Positions 17,445 to 28,770 of a stretch of 44,138 bases of DNA are shown piece after piece. The DNA lies in assembly GCF_945915435.1 (NCBI RefSeq), contig NZ_CAMEFG010000030.1, positions 1 through 44,138 of the forward strand, read 5' to 3'. Source of the stretch: an uncultured Paracoccus sp. (GTDB lineage Bacteria; Pseudomonadota; Alphaproteobacteria; Rhodobacterales; Rhodobacteraceae). Positions within the stretch are counted from its first letter, which is position 1. Every line of letters starts with the position of its first letter. Both the position numbers and the translations under genes were made by a program. Below the pieces are notes generated by a model. The model was not told where the DNA came from and searched no databases. It was given only the letters and a program-made list of their open reading frames with translations.

Positions 17445-17604
17445 CCGCCGGTCCTCCCTTGCCGATGGCAAAAGGATGCCACGCGCGCCGCGCCGATCAA
17501 GCATGACGTCAGGTCGGCAGGTTCCGCCCCTGCGGCATCGGATGGGCTTTCTGATCCGAGCCCGATGTGGCAAAGGAAGCCCGACAGAAATACGGAGCGC
17601 CCCG

Positions 17605-18321
17605 ATGATCCTCTATCCCGCCATCGACCTCAAGGACGGCAATTGCGTGCGGCTCTTGCGCGGAGAGATGGAGGCCGCGACCGTCTTCGGCACCGACCCC
17701 GCCGCGCAGGCCCGCGCCTTCCAGGACGCGGGCGCGCAATGGCTGCATCTGGTCGATCTGAACGGCGCCTTCGCGGGCCGTCCGGTCAACGGCGGGGCGG
17801 TCGAGGCGATCCTCGACGCGATCACCGTCCCGGCCCAGCTTGGCGGCGGCATCCGCGACATGGCGACCATCGAGGGCTGGATCGAGCGCGGCCTCGCTCG
17901 CGTCATCCTTGGCACCGTCGCCGTGGAAAACCCCGCGCTGGTGACCGAGGCCGCGCTGGCCTTCCCCGGCAAGATCGCGGTCGGCATCGACGCCCGCGCG
18001 GGCCGCGTCGCCACCCGTGGCTGGGCCGAGGAAACCGACGTGATGGCCACCGACCTCGCCCGCCGCTTCGAGGATGCGGGCGTGGCCGCGATCATCTACA
18101 CCGACATCGACCGCGACGGCGCAATGGAGGGGCCGAACATCCCCGCGACCGAGGCGCTGGCCCGCGCGGTCAACATCCCGGTGATCGCCTCGGGCGGCGT
18201 GTCCTCGCTGGCCGATCTGCGCGCGCTGCGGGCGACCGGCGCGATCTCGGGGGCGATCTCGGGCCGCGCGCTCTATGATGGCGCGATCGACCTGGCCGAG
18301 GCGCTGCGGGAACTCGCCTGA
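17605..18321 (+). CDS. hisA: ProFAR isomerase HisA
   Basis: A 238-residue (beta/alpha)8-barrel isomerase, step four of histidine synthesis. The N-terminal catalytic Asp is in [17 protein letters not shown] (Asp8). Phosphate-binding loops are [12 protein letters not shown] and [12 protein letters not shown], and [14 protein letters not shown] holds the second acidic residue. The start at 17605 is the family start, with GGAG about nine bases upstream. It is separated from hisH by the antisense DUF2147 gene, so it may have its own promoter in 17445-17604. Its stop overlaps the next gene by one base. Confidence 0.96.
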   Translation: MILYPAIDLKDGNCVRLLRGEMEAATVFGTDPAAQARAFQDAGAQWLHLVDLNGAFAGRPVNGGAVEAILDAITVPAQLGGGIRDMATIEGWIERGLARVILGTVAVENPALVTEAALAFPGKIAVGIDARAGRVATRGWAEETDVMATDLARRFEDAGVAAIIYTDIDRDGAMEGPNIPATEALARAVNIPVIASGGVSSLADLRALRATGAISGAISGRALYDGAIDLAEALRELA

Positions 18322-18776
18322 TGTCGGCCATCGTCCGGGCAACGCTGCCCGAGGGCAGCCTGCTGGCGGACATCCGCCGCCCGGACGATTTCCTCGACTG
18401 CTACGCCTGCGAAAGTCCCCTGCCCGCACATGAGGCCGCGCGGATCATCGCGGCTTTCCCGCCTTGGGCGGCGGCGCTTCTGCGCCTGCGCAACGGGCTG
18501 ATGCGCCCCTTCGGGCTGCGCACCGAAGCCCCTGCCGGCGTCCCGACCTTCGGCCCCTTCCCGCTGGACCGTGAAACCCCGGACGAGGTTCTGGTCGGCT
18601 TCGACGACAGGCATCTGGATTTCCGCGTCTCGGTCCTGCAACGCGGGGGCCGCATCCATTGCGCGACATGGGTGTGCCCGCATAATCCGGGCGGGCGGGC
18701 CTATCTGGCGGCAGTCATGCCCTTCCATGTGCTGATCATCCGCAACGCGCTGGCCCGTGTCCGGCGCGCGGGATAA
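18321..18776 (+). CDS. DUF2867 family protein
   Basis: A 151-residue protein starting [20 protein letters not shown]. It has features of DUF2867: FPPWAAALLRLRNGLMRPFGL in the middle (kept short here), a VLVGFDDRHLDFRVSV strand pair, and PFHVLIIRNALARV at the end. That C-terminal PFH segment is also seen in lipid/small-molecule-binding (START-like) relatives. Its function is unknown. The ATG is coupled to the hisA stop (TGATG), so it is expressed with hisA, although no role in histidine synthesis is known. It occupies the place where hisF might be expected. Confidence 0.8.
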   Translation: MSAIVRATLPEGSLLADIRRPDDFLDCYACESPLPAHEAARIIAAFPPWAAALLRLRNGLMRPFGLRTEAPAGVPTFGPFPLDRETPDEVLVGFDDRHLDFRVSVLQRGGRIHCATWVCPHNPGGRAYLAAVMPFHVLIIRNALARVRRAG

Positions 18777-18856
18777 GCGCGGCCAGCCGGGTGACGCGAC
18801 AACAATTCCCTATATTTCAAGGGATTATCCATCGAATCGGCTGAGGGGGGCATTAG

Positions 18857-18954
18857 GTGAGAGGCTGGACAACGACCCAAGCGGGGCTCGTTACGGCTGC
18901 TTCCTTCCGGACCTGACCGGGTTGGCGAGGCGCTTGCCCGCGCCAACCTCTCAC
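18857..18954 (-). ncRNA. ffs: Signal recognition particle RNA, small bacterial type (4.5S)
   Basis: The minus strand carries the highly conserved SRP domain IV core GGTCAGGTCCGGAAGGAAGC with the GGAA tetraloop and internal loops that bind Ffh. The ends GTGAGAGGTTGG and CCAGCCTCTCAC pair to close a single rod of about 98 nt, the usual form in Gram-negative bacteria. A good promoter lies just upstream (18961-18988). The RNA works with Ffh and FtsY in co-translational membrane targeting. Confidence 0.96.
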
Positions 18955-18960
18955 CGGCAC

Positions 18961-18988
18961 AGATAGGGCCTGTCGCACGCGAATGCAA
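18961..18988 (-). promoter_or_regulatory. Promoter of the SRP RNA gene
   Basis: On the minus strand TTGCAT (18983-18988, -35) and CTATCT (18961-18966, -10) are 16 bases apart. The -10 ends about seven bases before the base-paired 5' end of the SRP RNA at 18954, just where transcription should begin. The fit of spacing and start site makes this one of the best-supported promoters in the window. Confidence 0.75.
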
Positions 18989-19617
18989 GGCGGGAATGGG
19001 CGCATCCTGCCCTGTTCGCCGATATGCGGCGGCCCCGTCCGCCGCGCAGGGCGGCATGGCGCAGAATCGGCCCCGCCCGCCGCATCCACGGGGCCAAGAC
19101 AACGCCCCCAACGCAGGCGGCATGAGCAAGAATTCGCTGTCGGCGCGGAAACCTCGACCGCCGGGGCGGCGAGGCGCCGTGGCCGGCCCGGCCCATTGCC
19201 GCGCCCCCCGGCTGCGGGCGGTCTGCGTCGATCGGTCGCGCCTTGGCGATACGGCCGCAGGCAGGGCTTGCAGCCGGTCCCCGGCATCGAAAACCAGGCG
19301 GTTTCCCCGGCGATCGCCCGGCCTTCCGGCCAGCGTGGCAAGGGCCGGAAGCCATCGGTCCGGGTCATGTCCGATCAGGTCCATGCGCCGGTCCGCCGCC
19401 GCGAAAATGCGCGGCCCGGCCCGCGGACGGCCCTTGCCTCTGGGCCGGATTTCAAGGCATCTGACAATTCAGGGTTGTTTTCCGGCCTGTCGGTGTCGTC
19501 TGTGCAAGACGTGACGGAACGTAGTAGGGATGGACGTATTTCGGGATGCATCGCCACCCCGCGCATGACAGTTTATCGAGTTCGTTTTTTACGCCGCCCG
19601 GCGCATAAGGGTCAGTA
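18989..19617. other. Long gap with no convincing gene
   Basis: About 630 bases between the SRP RNA promoter and the SRPBCC gene. Several open frames cross it on both strands because of high GC content. The least unlikely is minus-strand, from an ATG at 19384 (MDLIGHDPDRWLPALATLAG), which looks protein-like for about 45 codons and then turns into Arg/Pro/Gly-rich sequence that would overlap the SRP RNA. It may be a decayed gene. From about 19460 the sequence is more AT-rich and probably holds the promoter of the gene at 19618. Confidence 0.45.
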
Positions 19618-20079
19618 ATGAAATTCTCCACCAGACAGGATACCGAGCTTTCATCCGAACAGCTTTTCGACGCGCTGGCCGACTTCGACCGGATCGAGCG
19701 GCTGCTGACGCGGCGCGGCGCGCTGGTGCGGCGGGTCGATCCGGCGCGCGAACCGGGTGCGGGCATGGCGTGGGAAATCGGCTTCGACTGGCGGGCCAGG
19801 CGGCGCGAGGTCCGGCTGGACGTGACCCGCTTCGACCGCCCCGAGGTGATCGAGGTCGAGGGGCGCTCGGAACTGTTCGACGTCGAACTGCAACTGACCG
19901 TCATCGCCCTGACCCTGTGCAAGGCGCGGCTGCAATTCGAGGTCAAGCTGCGCCCGCGCAACATGCGCGCGCGGCTGCTGTTGCAGACGGCCAAGCTGGG
20001 CAAGGTGCAGCTTGATCGCAAGTTCGCGCTGCGCATCGCGGAATTCGTGGACGACATCACCCGCGCCGCCGTGGCCTGA
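19618..20079 (+). CDS. SRPBCC (START-like) family protein
   Basis: A 153-residue protein starting MKFSTRQDTELSSEQLFDAL. The pattern of an initial strand, a short amphipathic helix (ADFDRIERLLTRRG), then alternating strands and a long C-terminal helix (KFALRIAEFVDDITRAAVA) fits the SRPBCC/polyketide-cyclase-like helix-grip fold. These proteins bind hydrophobic ligands; no ligand can be deduced here. The middle segment is basic (LRPRNMRARLLLQTAKLGKV). AAGGGTCAGTA precedes the ATG. It is convergent with pheA, ending 25 bases from it. Confidence 0.8.
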   Translation: MKFSTRQDTELSSEQLFDALADFDRIERLLTRRGALVRRVDPAREPGAGMAWEIGFDWRARRREVRLDVTRFDRPEVIEVEGRSELFDVELQLTVIALTLCKARLQFEVKLRPRNMRARLLLQTAKLGKVQLDRKFALRIAEFVDDITRAAVA

Positions 20080-20104
20080 CGCCTTGCGAAAGCGGGCGCC
20101 TGCC

Positions 20105-20986
20105 CTAACCGGAATCGCCGTTGGCGGGGCGGCCCTGCCGGACACGCAGCGAATCGGCGGGATAGACACCCAGGATATCCAGGCTCGAGGTGAAATAGCG
20201 CAGCTCCTCAAGCGCGCGGGCGACGTTGGCGTCCTCGGGGTGGCCCTCGATATCGGCATAGAACTGCGTCGCGGTGAACTGGCCGCCGACCATGTAGCTT
20301 TCCAGCTTGGTCATGTTGACGCCGTTCGTTGCGAATCCGCCCATCGCCTTGTAAAGCGCCGCCGGGATGTTGCGCACGCGAAAGACGAAGCTGGTCATCA
20401 TCAGCCCGTCGCCCGCCGCATTCGTGCGGCGGCTCGCGTCCGGGGTGCGTGACATGACCAGGAATCGGGTGGTGTTGTTGCTGTAATCCTCGATCCCGCC
20501 GGCCAGTTCGCGAAGGCCGTAGATCTCGCCCGCGATGGGCGAGGCCAGCGCCGCCAGGTGCGGCTGGCCCCTGTGGGCGACCTCTTTCGCGGAACCGGCG
20601 GTATCCGCGCCGGTCACGCCGCCGATGCCGTGCTTGCGCAGGAAGTTGCGGCACTGGCCCAGCAGGACCGGATGGCTCATGGCCTGTGTGACCTGATCCA
20701 GCGCGACGCCGGGCAGCGCCAGCAGGCTGATATGGACGCGGACAAAGGTTTCGTCGATGATGTGCAGCCCGCTTTCGGGCAGCAGGTGGTGGATGTCGGC
20801 CACCCGGCCATAGGTCGAGTTCTCGACCGGCAGCATGGCCAGTTCCGCCTCGCCGCACCGCACCGTCTCGATGACGTCCTCGAAGGTGCGGCAGGGTTTC
20901 ACCTCCATCGAGGGGCGCGAAATGCGGCATGCCTGGTGGCTGTAGGCCCCCGGCTCACCCTGGAAGGCAATCACGTTTCTGGTCAT
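20105..20986 (-). CDS. pheA: Prephenate dehydratase
   Basis: A 293-residue monofunctional prephenate dehydratase making phenylpyruvate in phenylalanine synthesis; there is no chorismate mutase domain. Family marks: VENSTYGRVADIHHLL near residues 55-69, the catalytic TTRF at about 172-175 in NNTTRFLVMSR, and a C-terminal ACT regulatory domain (about 199-275) with GVNMTKLESYMVGG. That ACT loop is the usual place for phenylalanine feedback binding. The frame is open up to 21076, but the start at 20986 (MTRNVIAFQGEPGAYSHQA) is the family start. It is divergent from cycM. Confidence 0.95.
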   Translation of the reverse strand: MTRNVIAFQGEPGAYSHQACRISRPSMEVKPCRTFEDVIETVRCGEAELAMLPVENSTYGRVADIHHLLPESGLHIIDETFVRVHISLLALPGVALDQVTQAMSHPVLLGQCRNFLRKHGIGGVTGADTAGSAKEVAHRGQPHLAALASPIAGEIYGLRELAGGIEDYSNNTTRFLVMSRTPDASRRTNAAGDGLMMTSFVFRVRNIPAALYKAMGGFATNGVNMTKLESYMVGGQFTATQFYADIEGHPEDANVARALEELRYFTSSLDILGVYPADSLRVRQGRPANGDSG

Positions 20987-21139
20987 CGCTGGCCTCTTGT
21001 CCCGGCTTTTTTCCCTGGGGGCGGCGTATTGCCGCTGGATTTGTGTCGCAAGGCGCAGAACTATACCTTGATCCATCCAAGCGAAAGCGGATAGATACGC
21101 CCAATTCCACGGAAAGACCGCACAGGGGACCCGCAGAAA

Positions 21140-21661
21140 ATGTTCAATACCATGACCGTCACCAAGGCCGCGGGCGCTTTGATTTCGTCGATGCTTTTTC
21201 TGATGCTGGTATCATGGGGCGCGTCCGCCCTGTATCGGGTCGGACCTGATCACCACGGCGACGAAGAAATTGCGCAGGCCTACACCATCCCGGTCCAGGA
21301 AGCCGAAGGCGCAGCGGAAGAGGTCGAGGAAGGTCCCGACTTCGCCGAGATCTTCGCCAGCGCCGACCCCGCCGCGGGTGAGCGCGCCTTTGCCAAGTGC
21401 CGCGCCTGCCACAAGGTGGACGGCAGCGACGGCGTCGGTCCCCACCTGAACGGCGTCGTGGGCCGCGACGTGGCTGCGGTGGACGGGTTCAACTATTCGG
21501 ACGCGATGGCCGGTCATGAAGGTGCCTGGGACCCCGACCACCTGCAACAGTTCCTGACCGATCCGCGCGGCTTCGTTCCCGGCAACAAGATGGCCTTTGC
21601 CGGTATCCGCAACATTCAGGAACGCGCGGACCTGATCGCCTATCTGGAAGCGAACCCCTGA
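21140..21661 (+). CDS. cycM: Membrane-anchored cytochrome c552
   Basis: A 173-residue protein. Residues 9-32 form an uncleaved N-terminal membrane anchor, then an acidic linker rich in E and A (about 40-72), then a class I cytochrome c domain. Heme is bound at CRACH (Cys87, Cys90, His91), and the sixth ligand is Met151 in KMAFAG. The whole layout, including the [15 protein letters not shown] start, agrees with Paracoccus denitrificans cytochrome c552, which carries electrons from the bc1 complex to the aa3 oxidase. This is the strongest clue to the genus. A second ATG four codons in is less likely. Paired hairpins follow. Confidence 0.95.
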   Translation: MFNTMTVTKAAGALISSMLFLMLVSWGASALYRVGPDHHGDEEIAQAYTIPVQEAEGAAEEVEEGPDFAEIFASADPAAGERAFAKCRACHKVDGSDGVGPHLNGVVGRDVAAVDGFNYSDAMAGHEGAWDPDHLQQFLTDPRGFVPGNKMAFAGIRNIQERADLIAYLEANP

Positions 21662-21667
21662 TCGGCT

Positions 21668-21696
21668 GGCGCGCCCGCAGCGGCGCGCCCTTCCTT
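21668..21696 (+). terminator. Terminator after cycM
   Basis: Two copies of the self-complementary octamer GGCGCGCC (21668-21675 and 21682-21689) form a strong hairpin with a six-base loop. The pyrimidine-rich tail CTTCCTTTC follows, seven bases beyond the cycM stop. Confidence 0.75.
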
Positions 21697-21703
21697 TCGC
21701 CGA

Positions 21704-21733
21704 CGGGCGCGGGGGCATCGGCTTCCGCGCCCG
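21704..21733 (+). terminator. Second hairpin after cycM
   Basis: CGGGCGCGG (from 21704) pairs with CCGCGCCCG (to 21733) around a loop of about 12 bases, followed by CTTTCGTTC. It may back up the first terminator and insulate the yej operon. Confidence 0.55.
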
Positions 21734-21815
21734 CTTTCGTTCACGCATTTGCATGTTGAACCCCTGCGCATGGCTGATAGCCTAGCGCGAAACAAGAACC
21801 GACGGGACCGATCAT

Positions 21816-23660
21816 ATGCGCCAAGCCTTGCTTCTTGCCTCAGCCGCCCTGTTATTCAACGTCGCGCCGGGTGCTGCGCAGGAAGAGGCGATCACTGTCT
21901 CGCACGGGATTTCCGTGTTCGGCGAACCGGAACTGCCCGCCGATTTTCCGCATCTAGGCTACGTTGACCCCGACGCGCCCAAGGGGGGCGAGATCTCGAT
22001 GTCCGCGCAGGGGGGATTCGACAGCTACAACCCCTATACCCACCGCGGCCGCGCTACCGCCGCGTCGGTGATGATGCTTGAGCCGCTGATGGAAAGCGTG
22101 GCCGACGAACAGGGCGCGGCCTATTGCCTGCTGTGCGAGACGATCGAATATCCCGAAAGCCGCGACTGGGTGATCTTCAACCTGCGCCCCGAGGCGAGAT
22201 TCTCGGACGGCTCGCCCCTGACCGCGCATGACGTGCTGTTTTCCTTCGACCTTCTGCGCAACCACGGGCTGTCATCCTATCGCACCGGCATCGCCCAGAT
22301 GGTCGAGGGGGCCGAGGTTCTGGACGACCACCGCATCAAGTTCACCTTTACCCCCGACTATCCGCGCCGCGACGTCATCCACCAGGTCGGCGGGCATATC
22401 GTCTTTTCCCGCGCCGATTTTCAGGAAAACGACCGCGACATCGAACAATCCAGCGCGACCCCCTTCCTGGGATCGGGGCCTTACGTCTTCGACAGCGCCG
22501 ACATGGGCCGCCGGATCGTGATGCGCCGCAATCCCGACTATTGGGGCAAGGACCTGCCGATCAATGCCGGGCGGCACAATTTCGACCGCATCCGCTATGA
22601 ATTCTTCGCCGATTACGACAGCGCATTCGAGGCGTTCAAGGCGGGCGTCTATACCTTCCGCAACGAGGTTTCCTCGATCCACTGGGCGACGCGCTATGAT
22701 TTTCCGGCGCTGAACAGCGGGGCGGTGGTGCAGGAAACCCTGCCCGACGGGCGGATCGCCAACGGCCAGGCATGGGTCTTCAACCTGCGGCGCGAGAAAT
22801 TCCAGGATATCCGCGTGCGCGAGGCGATCTCGGTCATGTTCAACTTCGAATGGTCGAACGAGACGTTGTTCTACGGGCTGAACACGCGGGTCAATTCCTT
22901 CTGGGACAACAGCGAACTGGCCGCCGAAGGCCCCCCATCGCCCCAGGAACTGGCGCTGCTGGAACCGCTGGCCGCCGACCTGCCGGATGGCGTGCTGACC
23001 GAGGATGCCGTGGTCCAGCCCGTGTCCTCGGCCAGCCAGCTTGACCGCCGCAACCTGCGCCGGGCCGCCGCGCTCTTGGATGAAGCCGGATGGGAAACCG
23101 GCAATGACGGGATGCGCCGCAATGCGCAGGGCGAGGTGCTGCGGGTCGAATTTCTCAACGACAACCAGAGCTTCGACCGCATCATCAACCCCTTCGTGCA
23201 GAACCTGCGCGCGCTTGGCATCGACGCCGTCAATGCGCGGGTGGACGACGCCGAGATGACGAACCGCACCCGGTCCAAGGATTTCGACATCGTGACGGCG
23301 CATCTGGGGCAAAGCTTCATGATCGGCGGCGGGGCCGAGCAGGTCTTCGGCTCGGACGCGGTGGACGACGTGTTCAACCCGATGGGGCTGGCCAATCCGG
23401 CCATCGACGCGCTGATCCGTATGGGCATCAACGCCACTTCGGAGGACGAGATGCGCACGATCATCAGCGCCACCGACCGCGCCCTGCGCGCGCTGCATTT
23501 CTGGGTCCCGCAATGGTTCAAGGCCGATTACACGCTGGCCTATTACGACATGTATGGCCACCCCGAGACGATCCCGCCCTATGACCTGGGCGTGCTTGAT
23601 TTCTGGTGGCACGATGCGGATAAGGCGGAACGGCTGAGGGCGGCGGGCGCGATCCGCTAG
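21816..23660 (+). CDS. yejA: Peptide ABC transporter substrate-binding protein YejA
   Basis: A 614-residue periplasmic binding protein of the SBP_bac_5 family. It has a signal peptide (MRQALLLASAALLFNVAPGA) with a probable cut near AQEEA. The mature start ITVSHGISVFGEPELPADF and the segments GYVDPDAPKGG and DSYNPYTHRGR are typical of YejA-type proteins. The canonical family block FSDGSPLTAHDVLFSF and the later RIVMRRNPDYWGKDLP are present. It delivers oligopeptides to YejBEF; in E. coli the system imports microcin C. It is the first gene of a five-gene plus-strand cluster, with a 40-base gap before yejB. Confidence 0.93.
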   Translation: MRQALLLASAALLFNVAPGAAQEEAITVSHGISVFGEPELPADFPHLGYVDPDAPKGGEISMSAQGGFDSYNPYTHRGRATAASVMMLEPLMESVADEQGAAYCLLCETIEYPESRDWVIFNLRPEARFSDGSPLTAHDVLFSFDLLRNHGLSSYRTGIAQMVEGAEVLDDHRIKFTFTPDYPRRDVIHQVGGHIVFSRADFQENDRDIEQSSATPFLGSGPYVFDSADMGRRIVMRRNPDYWGKDLPINAGRHNFDRIRYEFFADYDSAFEAFKAGVYTFRNEVSSIHWATRYDFPALNSGAVVQETLPDGRIANGQAWVFNLRREKFQDIRVREAISVMFNFEWSNETLFYGLNTRVNSFWDNSELAAEGPPSPQELALLEPLAADLPDGVLTEDAVVQPVSSASQLDRRNLRRAAALLDEAGWETGNDGMRRNAQGEVLRVEFLNDNQSFDRIINPFVQNLRALGIDAVNARVDDAEMTNRTRSKDFDIVTAHLGQSFMIGGGAEQVFGSDAVDDVFNPMGLANPAIDALIRMGINATSEDEMRTIISATDRALRALHFWVPQWFKADYTLAYYDMYGHPETIPPYDLGVLDFWWHDADKAERLRAAGAIR

Positions 23661-23700
23661 ACCCGGACAGGCAGCGAAAATAGCAGGATAACGCAAGAAC

Positions 23701-24840
23701 ATGCTGGCCTATCTGTCGCGGCGATTGCTGCTGATCATACCGACGCTGATCGGCATCATGCTGGTCAACTTCACCCTGACGCAATTCGTGCCGGGCGGCC
23801 CGATCGAGCAGATCATCGCCCGCGTGCAGGGCGAGGGCGACGTGTTCCGCAACATTTCCGGCGGCGGCGATGCGGGGGCGGTGAACGAAGCCTATGCCGG
23901 CGCGCGCGGCCTGCCGCCCGAGATGCTGGACCGGCTCGAGGTCCAGATGGGCTTTGCCGAGATCACCTGCCAGCCGGGCTATCAGGGCACCCCCGACCTG
24001 CGCGCGCCGGAATGCGAAAAGCAACAGATCAGCGCGCCGCGCCGCTTCCTCATCATGATGGGCAACTACCTGCGGTTCGATTTCGGGGTCAGCTTCTTCC
24101 GCTCGATCTCCGTGGTCGATCTGGTGGTGGAAAAGATGCCGGTGTCGATCACGCTTGGCCTGTGGTCCACGCTGCTGGCCTATGTCATCTCGATCCCGCT
24201 TGGCATCCGCAAGGCGGTCAGGGCGGGAACGGCCTTCGACACATGGACCAGCGGCATCATCATCGTGGGCTATGCGATCCCGTCCTTCCTGTTCGCGGTG
24301 CTGCTGATGGTGTTGTTCGCGGGCGGATCCTACTGGCAGATATTCCCGCTGCGGGGCCTGACCAGCGACAATTTCGCGGACCTCAGCCTGTGGGGCAAGG
24401 TCAAGGACTATCTGTGGCACATCACGCTGCCTGTGGTGGCCACGACGATCTCCAGCTTTGCCACGCTGACGCTCTTGACCAAGAACAGTTTCCTCGATGA
24501 GATCAACAAGCAATATGTCATGACCGCCCGCGCCAAGGGCCTGACGGAAAGGCGCGTGCTTTACGGCCATGTCTTTCGCAACGCCATGCTGATCGTGATC
24601 GCGGGCTTTCCGGCGCTGTTTCTGGGCGTGTTCTTCGGCTCGTCCATCCTGATCGAGCTGATATTCTCGCTGGACGGCCTTGGGCGGCTGGCCTTCGAGG
24701 CGGCGGTGCAGCGCGACTATCCGGTGATCTTCGGCACGCTTTACGCCTTCGGGCTGATGGGGCTGCTGGTGGGCATCCTGTCGGATGTGATGTATGTGCT
24801 GATCGACCCGCGCATCGACTTTGAAAAGAGGGCGGGCTGA
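23701..24840 (+). CDS. yejB: Peptide ABC transporter permease YejB
   Basis: A 379-residue inner-membrane permease. TM1 (LLLIIPTLIGIMLVNFTLT) is followed by a long periplasmic insertion (about residues 33-115) containing GQPGYQGTPDL-like sequence, characteristic of YejB rather than OppB/DppB. About five more TM segments follow, with the cytoplasmic EAA-type loop TARAKGLTERRVLYGHVFRN. The C-terminal LIDPRIDFEKRAG is also typical of the family. The stop overlaps the yejE start as TGATG. Confidence 0.94.
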   Translation: MLAYLSRRLLLIIPTLIGIMLVNFTLTQFVPGGPIEQIIARVQGEGDVFRNISGGGDAGAVNEAYAGARGLPPEMLDRLEVQMGFAEITCQPGYQGTPDLRAPECEKQQISAPRRFLIMMGNYLRFDFGVSFFRSISVVDLVVEKMPVSITLGLWSTLLAYVISIPLGIRKAVRAGTAFDTWTSGIIIVGYAIPSFLFAVLLMVLFAGGSYWQIFPLRGLTSDNFADLSLWGKVKDYLWHITLPVVATTISSFATLTLLTKNSFLDEINKQYVMTARAKGLTERRVLYGHVFRNAMLIVIAGFPALFLGVFFGSSILIELIFSLDGLGRLAFEAAVQRDYPVIFGTLYAFGLMGLLVGILSDVMYVLIDPRIDFEKRAG

Positions 24841-25942
24841 TGGCGCTATCCGAACTCAACCGTCGCCGGTTGCGCAACTTCCGCCGCAATGGCCGGGCCT
24901 TCTGGTCGCTGGTGATCTTTTCGGTGCTGTTCGTGCTGTCGCTGTTCGCCGAACTGATCGCCAACGACAAGCCCATCGTCGTCAGCTATCGCGGAGAGCT
25001 GTATTTCCCCGTCTACAACTTCTATTCTGAACGCACCTTCGGCGGCGATTTCGGGACCGAGGCGATCTATACCGACCCCGGCGTTCAATGCCTGATCCGC
25101 ACCGGCGGGCGGGAAGAATGCTGGGACGACCCCGAGGGCGTCGAGGCCGAGGCCGCCGCCAGCGGCACCGTCGCGGGCGAGGCGGTCGAGCAGGGCTGGA
25201 TGGTCTGGCCGCCGATCCCCTATCACTACCGCACCATCAACAACGTCGGCACCGCCCCAAGCGCGCCCGATGCGCGGCATTGGCTGGGCACCGACGATAC
25301 CGCGCGCGACGTGCTGGCCCGCGTGATCTACGGCTTCCGCCTGTCGATCCTGTTCACGCTGATCGTGACCACCTGCGCCTCTGTCCTGGGGATCGCGGCG
25401 GGGGCGGTGCAGGGCTATTTCGGCGGGCGCACGGACCTGTTCTTCCAGCGTTTGCTGGAAATCTGGTCCTCGACCCCGTCGCTTTACGTCATCATCATCC
25501 TGTTTGCGATACTGGGGCGAAGTTTCTGGCTCTTGGTCTTCATTACCATCCTGTTCGGCTGGCCTGCGCTGGTCGGCGTCGTCCGGGCCGAGTTCCTGCG
25601 CGCGCGCAATTTCGAATATGTCCGCGCCGCCCGCGCGCTTGGGGTCAGCGACCGGGTCATCATGTTCCGCCATATCCTGCCCAATGCGATGGTGGCGACC
25701 CTGACGATGCTGCCCTTCGTGGTGACGGGTGCGATCTCGGGGCTGGCGGCGCTGGACTATCTTGGCTACGGGCTGCCCAATTCGGCGCCCTCGCTGGGTG
25801 AGCTGGCCTTGCAGGCCAAGCAGAACCTGCAAGCGCCCTGGCTGGGCTTCACCGCCTTTTTCACCTTCGCGATCATGCTGTCGCTGCTGGTCTTCATCTT
25901 CGAAGGCGTGCGCGATGCTTTTGACCCCAGAAAGACCTTCGC

Positions 25943-25946
<4 letters not shown>
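24840..25946 (+). CDS. yejE: Peptide ABC transporter permease YejE
   Basis: A 368-residue permease starting MALSELNRRRLRNFRRNGRA. TM1 (FWSLVIFSVLFVLSLFAEL) is followed by a long periplasmic stretch (about 42-150) ending in RHWLGTDDTARDVLARVIYG, the DppC-type entry segment. About five TM segments follow, with the coupling loop AARALGVSDRVIMFRHILPN. The C-terminus FEGVRDAFDPRKTF is the usual DppC-like end. Its stop overlaps the yejF start by four bases (ATGA). Confidence 0.94.
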
Positions 25947-27543
<1,597 letters not shown>

Positions 27544-27547
<4 letters not shown>

Positions 27548-28764
27548 AGATCCTGTTCGTCCACCAGAACTTTCCGGGCCAGTTCCTGCACCTCGCCCCG
27601 GCGCTGGCGGCGCGCGGGCATCGGGTCCTGGCCCTGACGGACGAGGAAAACCAGCGCCCGGCGGGGGTCGAGGTCGTGCGCTACAAGGCGCCCGGCAAGG
27701 AACATCTGGCCCGGAACCTTGGCAAGACCTATAGCGAATATGCCGAACGCGGCTGGATGGCGGCGCGTGGCTGCCGGGCGCTGCGCGACCGGCACGGCTA
27801 TGTCCCCGACGTGATCTTCGGCCATTCCGGCTGGGGCGAGACGCTGTTTCTGCGCGAGGTCTGGCCCGATGCCCGGCTGCTGATCTATGCAGAACTGATG
27901 TATAATACCCAAGGTCAGGACGTCGGATTCGACCCCGAGACGGGCAGCGATTCGCTGGAGGCCCGCGTCTCGACCGTCGCGCGCTCGGCCCATCTGCTGC
28001 AAGGGCTGGTGCAGGCCGACGCGGCGCTGTCGCCGACCCATTACCAGGCCGGAACCTTCCCGCCCGAATTGCGTGGCAAGATCACGGTGATCCACGACGG
28101 GATCGACACCGAAAAGGTGCGGCCCGACCCCGACGCCCGCCTGACGCTGCCGGGCGGGCGCGTGCTGCGCGCGGGCGATGAGGTGCTGAGCTTCGTCTCG
28201 CGCTCGCTGGAGCCTTACCGGGGGTTTCATCGCTTCATGCGTGCCCTGCCCGAGGTCATGCGCGCCCGCCCCGATGCGCAGGTCGTGCTGGTCGGGGGCG
28301 ACGGGGTCAGCTATGGGCAGCGTCCGAAGGGCGCCGAAAGCTGGAAGGCCCGGATGCTGGCCGAACTGGACGGGAAACTGGACCTTGGGCGCATCCATTT
28401 CCTGGGCCGGGTCAGCTATGCCGATTACCTGTCGCTGCTACGGGTGGCACGGGTCCATTGCTACCTGACCTATCCCTTTGTGCTGTCGTGGTCGCTGACC
28501 GAGGCGATGGCGGCGGGCTGCTATATCGTCGCCTCGGACACCGCACCGGTGCGCGAACTCGTCACGGATGGCGAAACCGGGCGTCTGGTCGATTTCTTCG
28601 ATCAGCCGGGGCTAGAGCGCGCGTTGATTCGCGGGCTGGCGCAACAGGACCCCGATGCCGCCGCGATTCGCGAAAACGCGCGGCAGCGGATCGTCGCGGA
28701 TTACGACTTCCGAACCCGGTCGCTGCCCCGGCTGATCGAATGGGTCGAAAGCTTCGCACCGTAA
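27544..28764 (+). CDS. Glycosyltransferase, GT4-like, coupled to the yej operon
   Basis: A 406-residue two-domain (GT-B) glycosyltransferase starting MKILFVHQNFPGQFLHLAPA. The C-terminal half contains the nucleotide-sugar block SWSLTEAMAAGCYIVASDTA, with the E-x7-E-like pattern of GT4 enzymes, followed by VRELVTDGETGRLVDFFD. There is no signal peptide or membrane helix, so it acts in the cytoplasm, perhaps at the membrane face. The ATG lies inside the yejF stop overlap, so translation is coupled to the peptide importer. Its substrate is unknown. A hairpin follows directly. Confidence 0.87.
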
Positions 28765-28770
28765 CGCAAA

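Noticed and set aside
16089..18278. Long plus-strand frame of 729 codons across hisB, hisH and hisA
   Set aside because: It crosses three confirmed genes and a convergent gene in another frame and is Arg/Pro/Ala-rich; a shadow.
21668..21733. Repeated GGCGCGCC and nearby palindromes as a possible mobile-element or methylation site
   Set aside because: They fold into hairpins just after a stop codon with pyrimidine tails, so terminators explain them.
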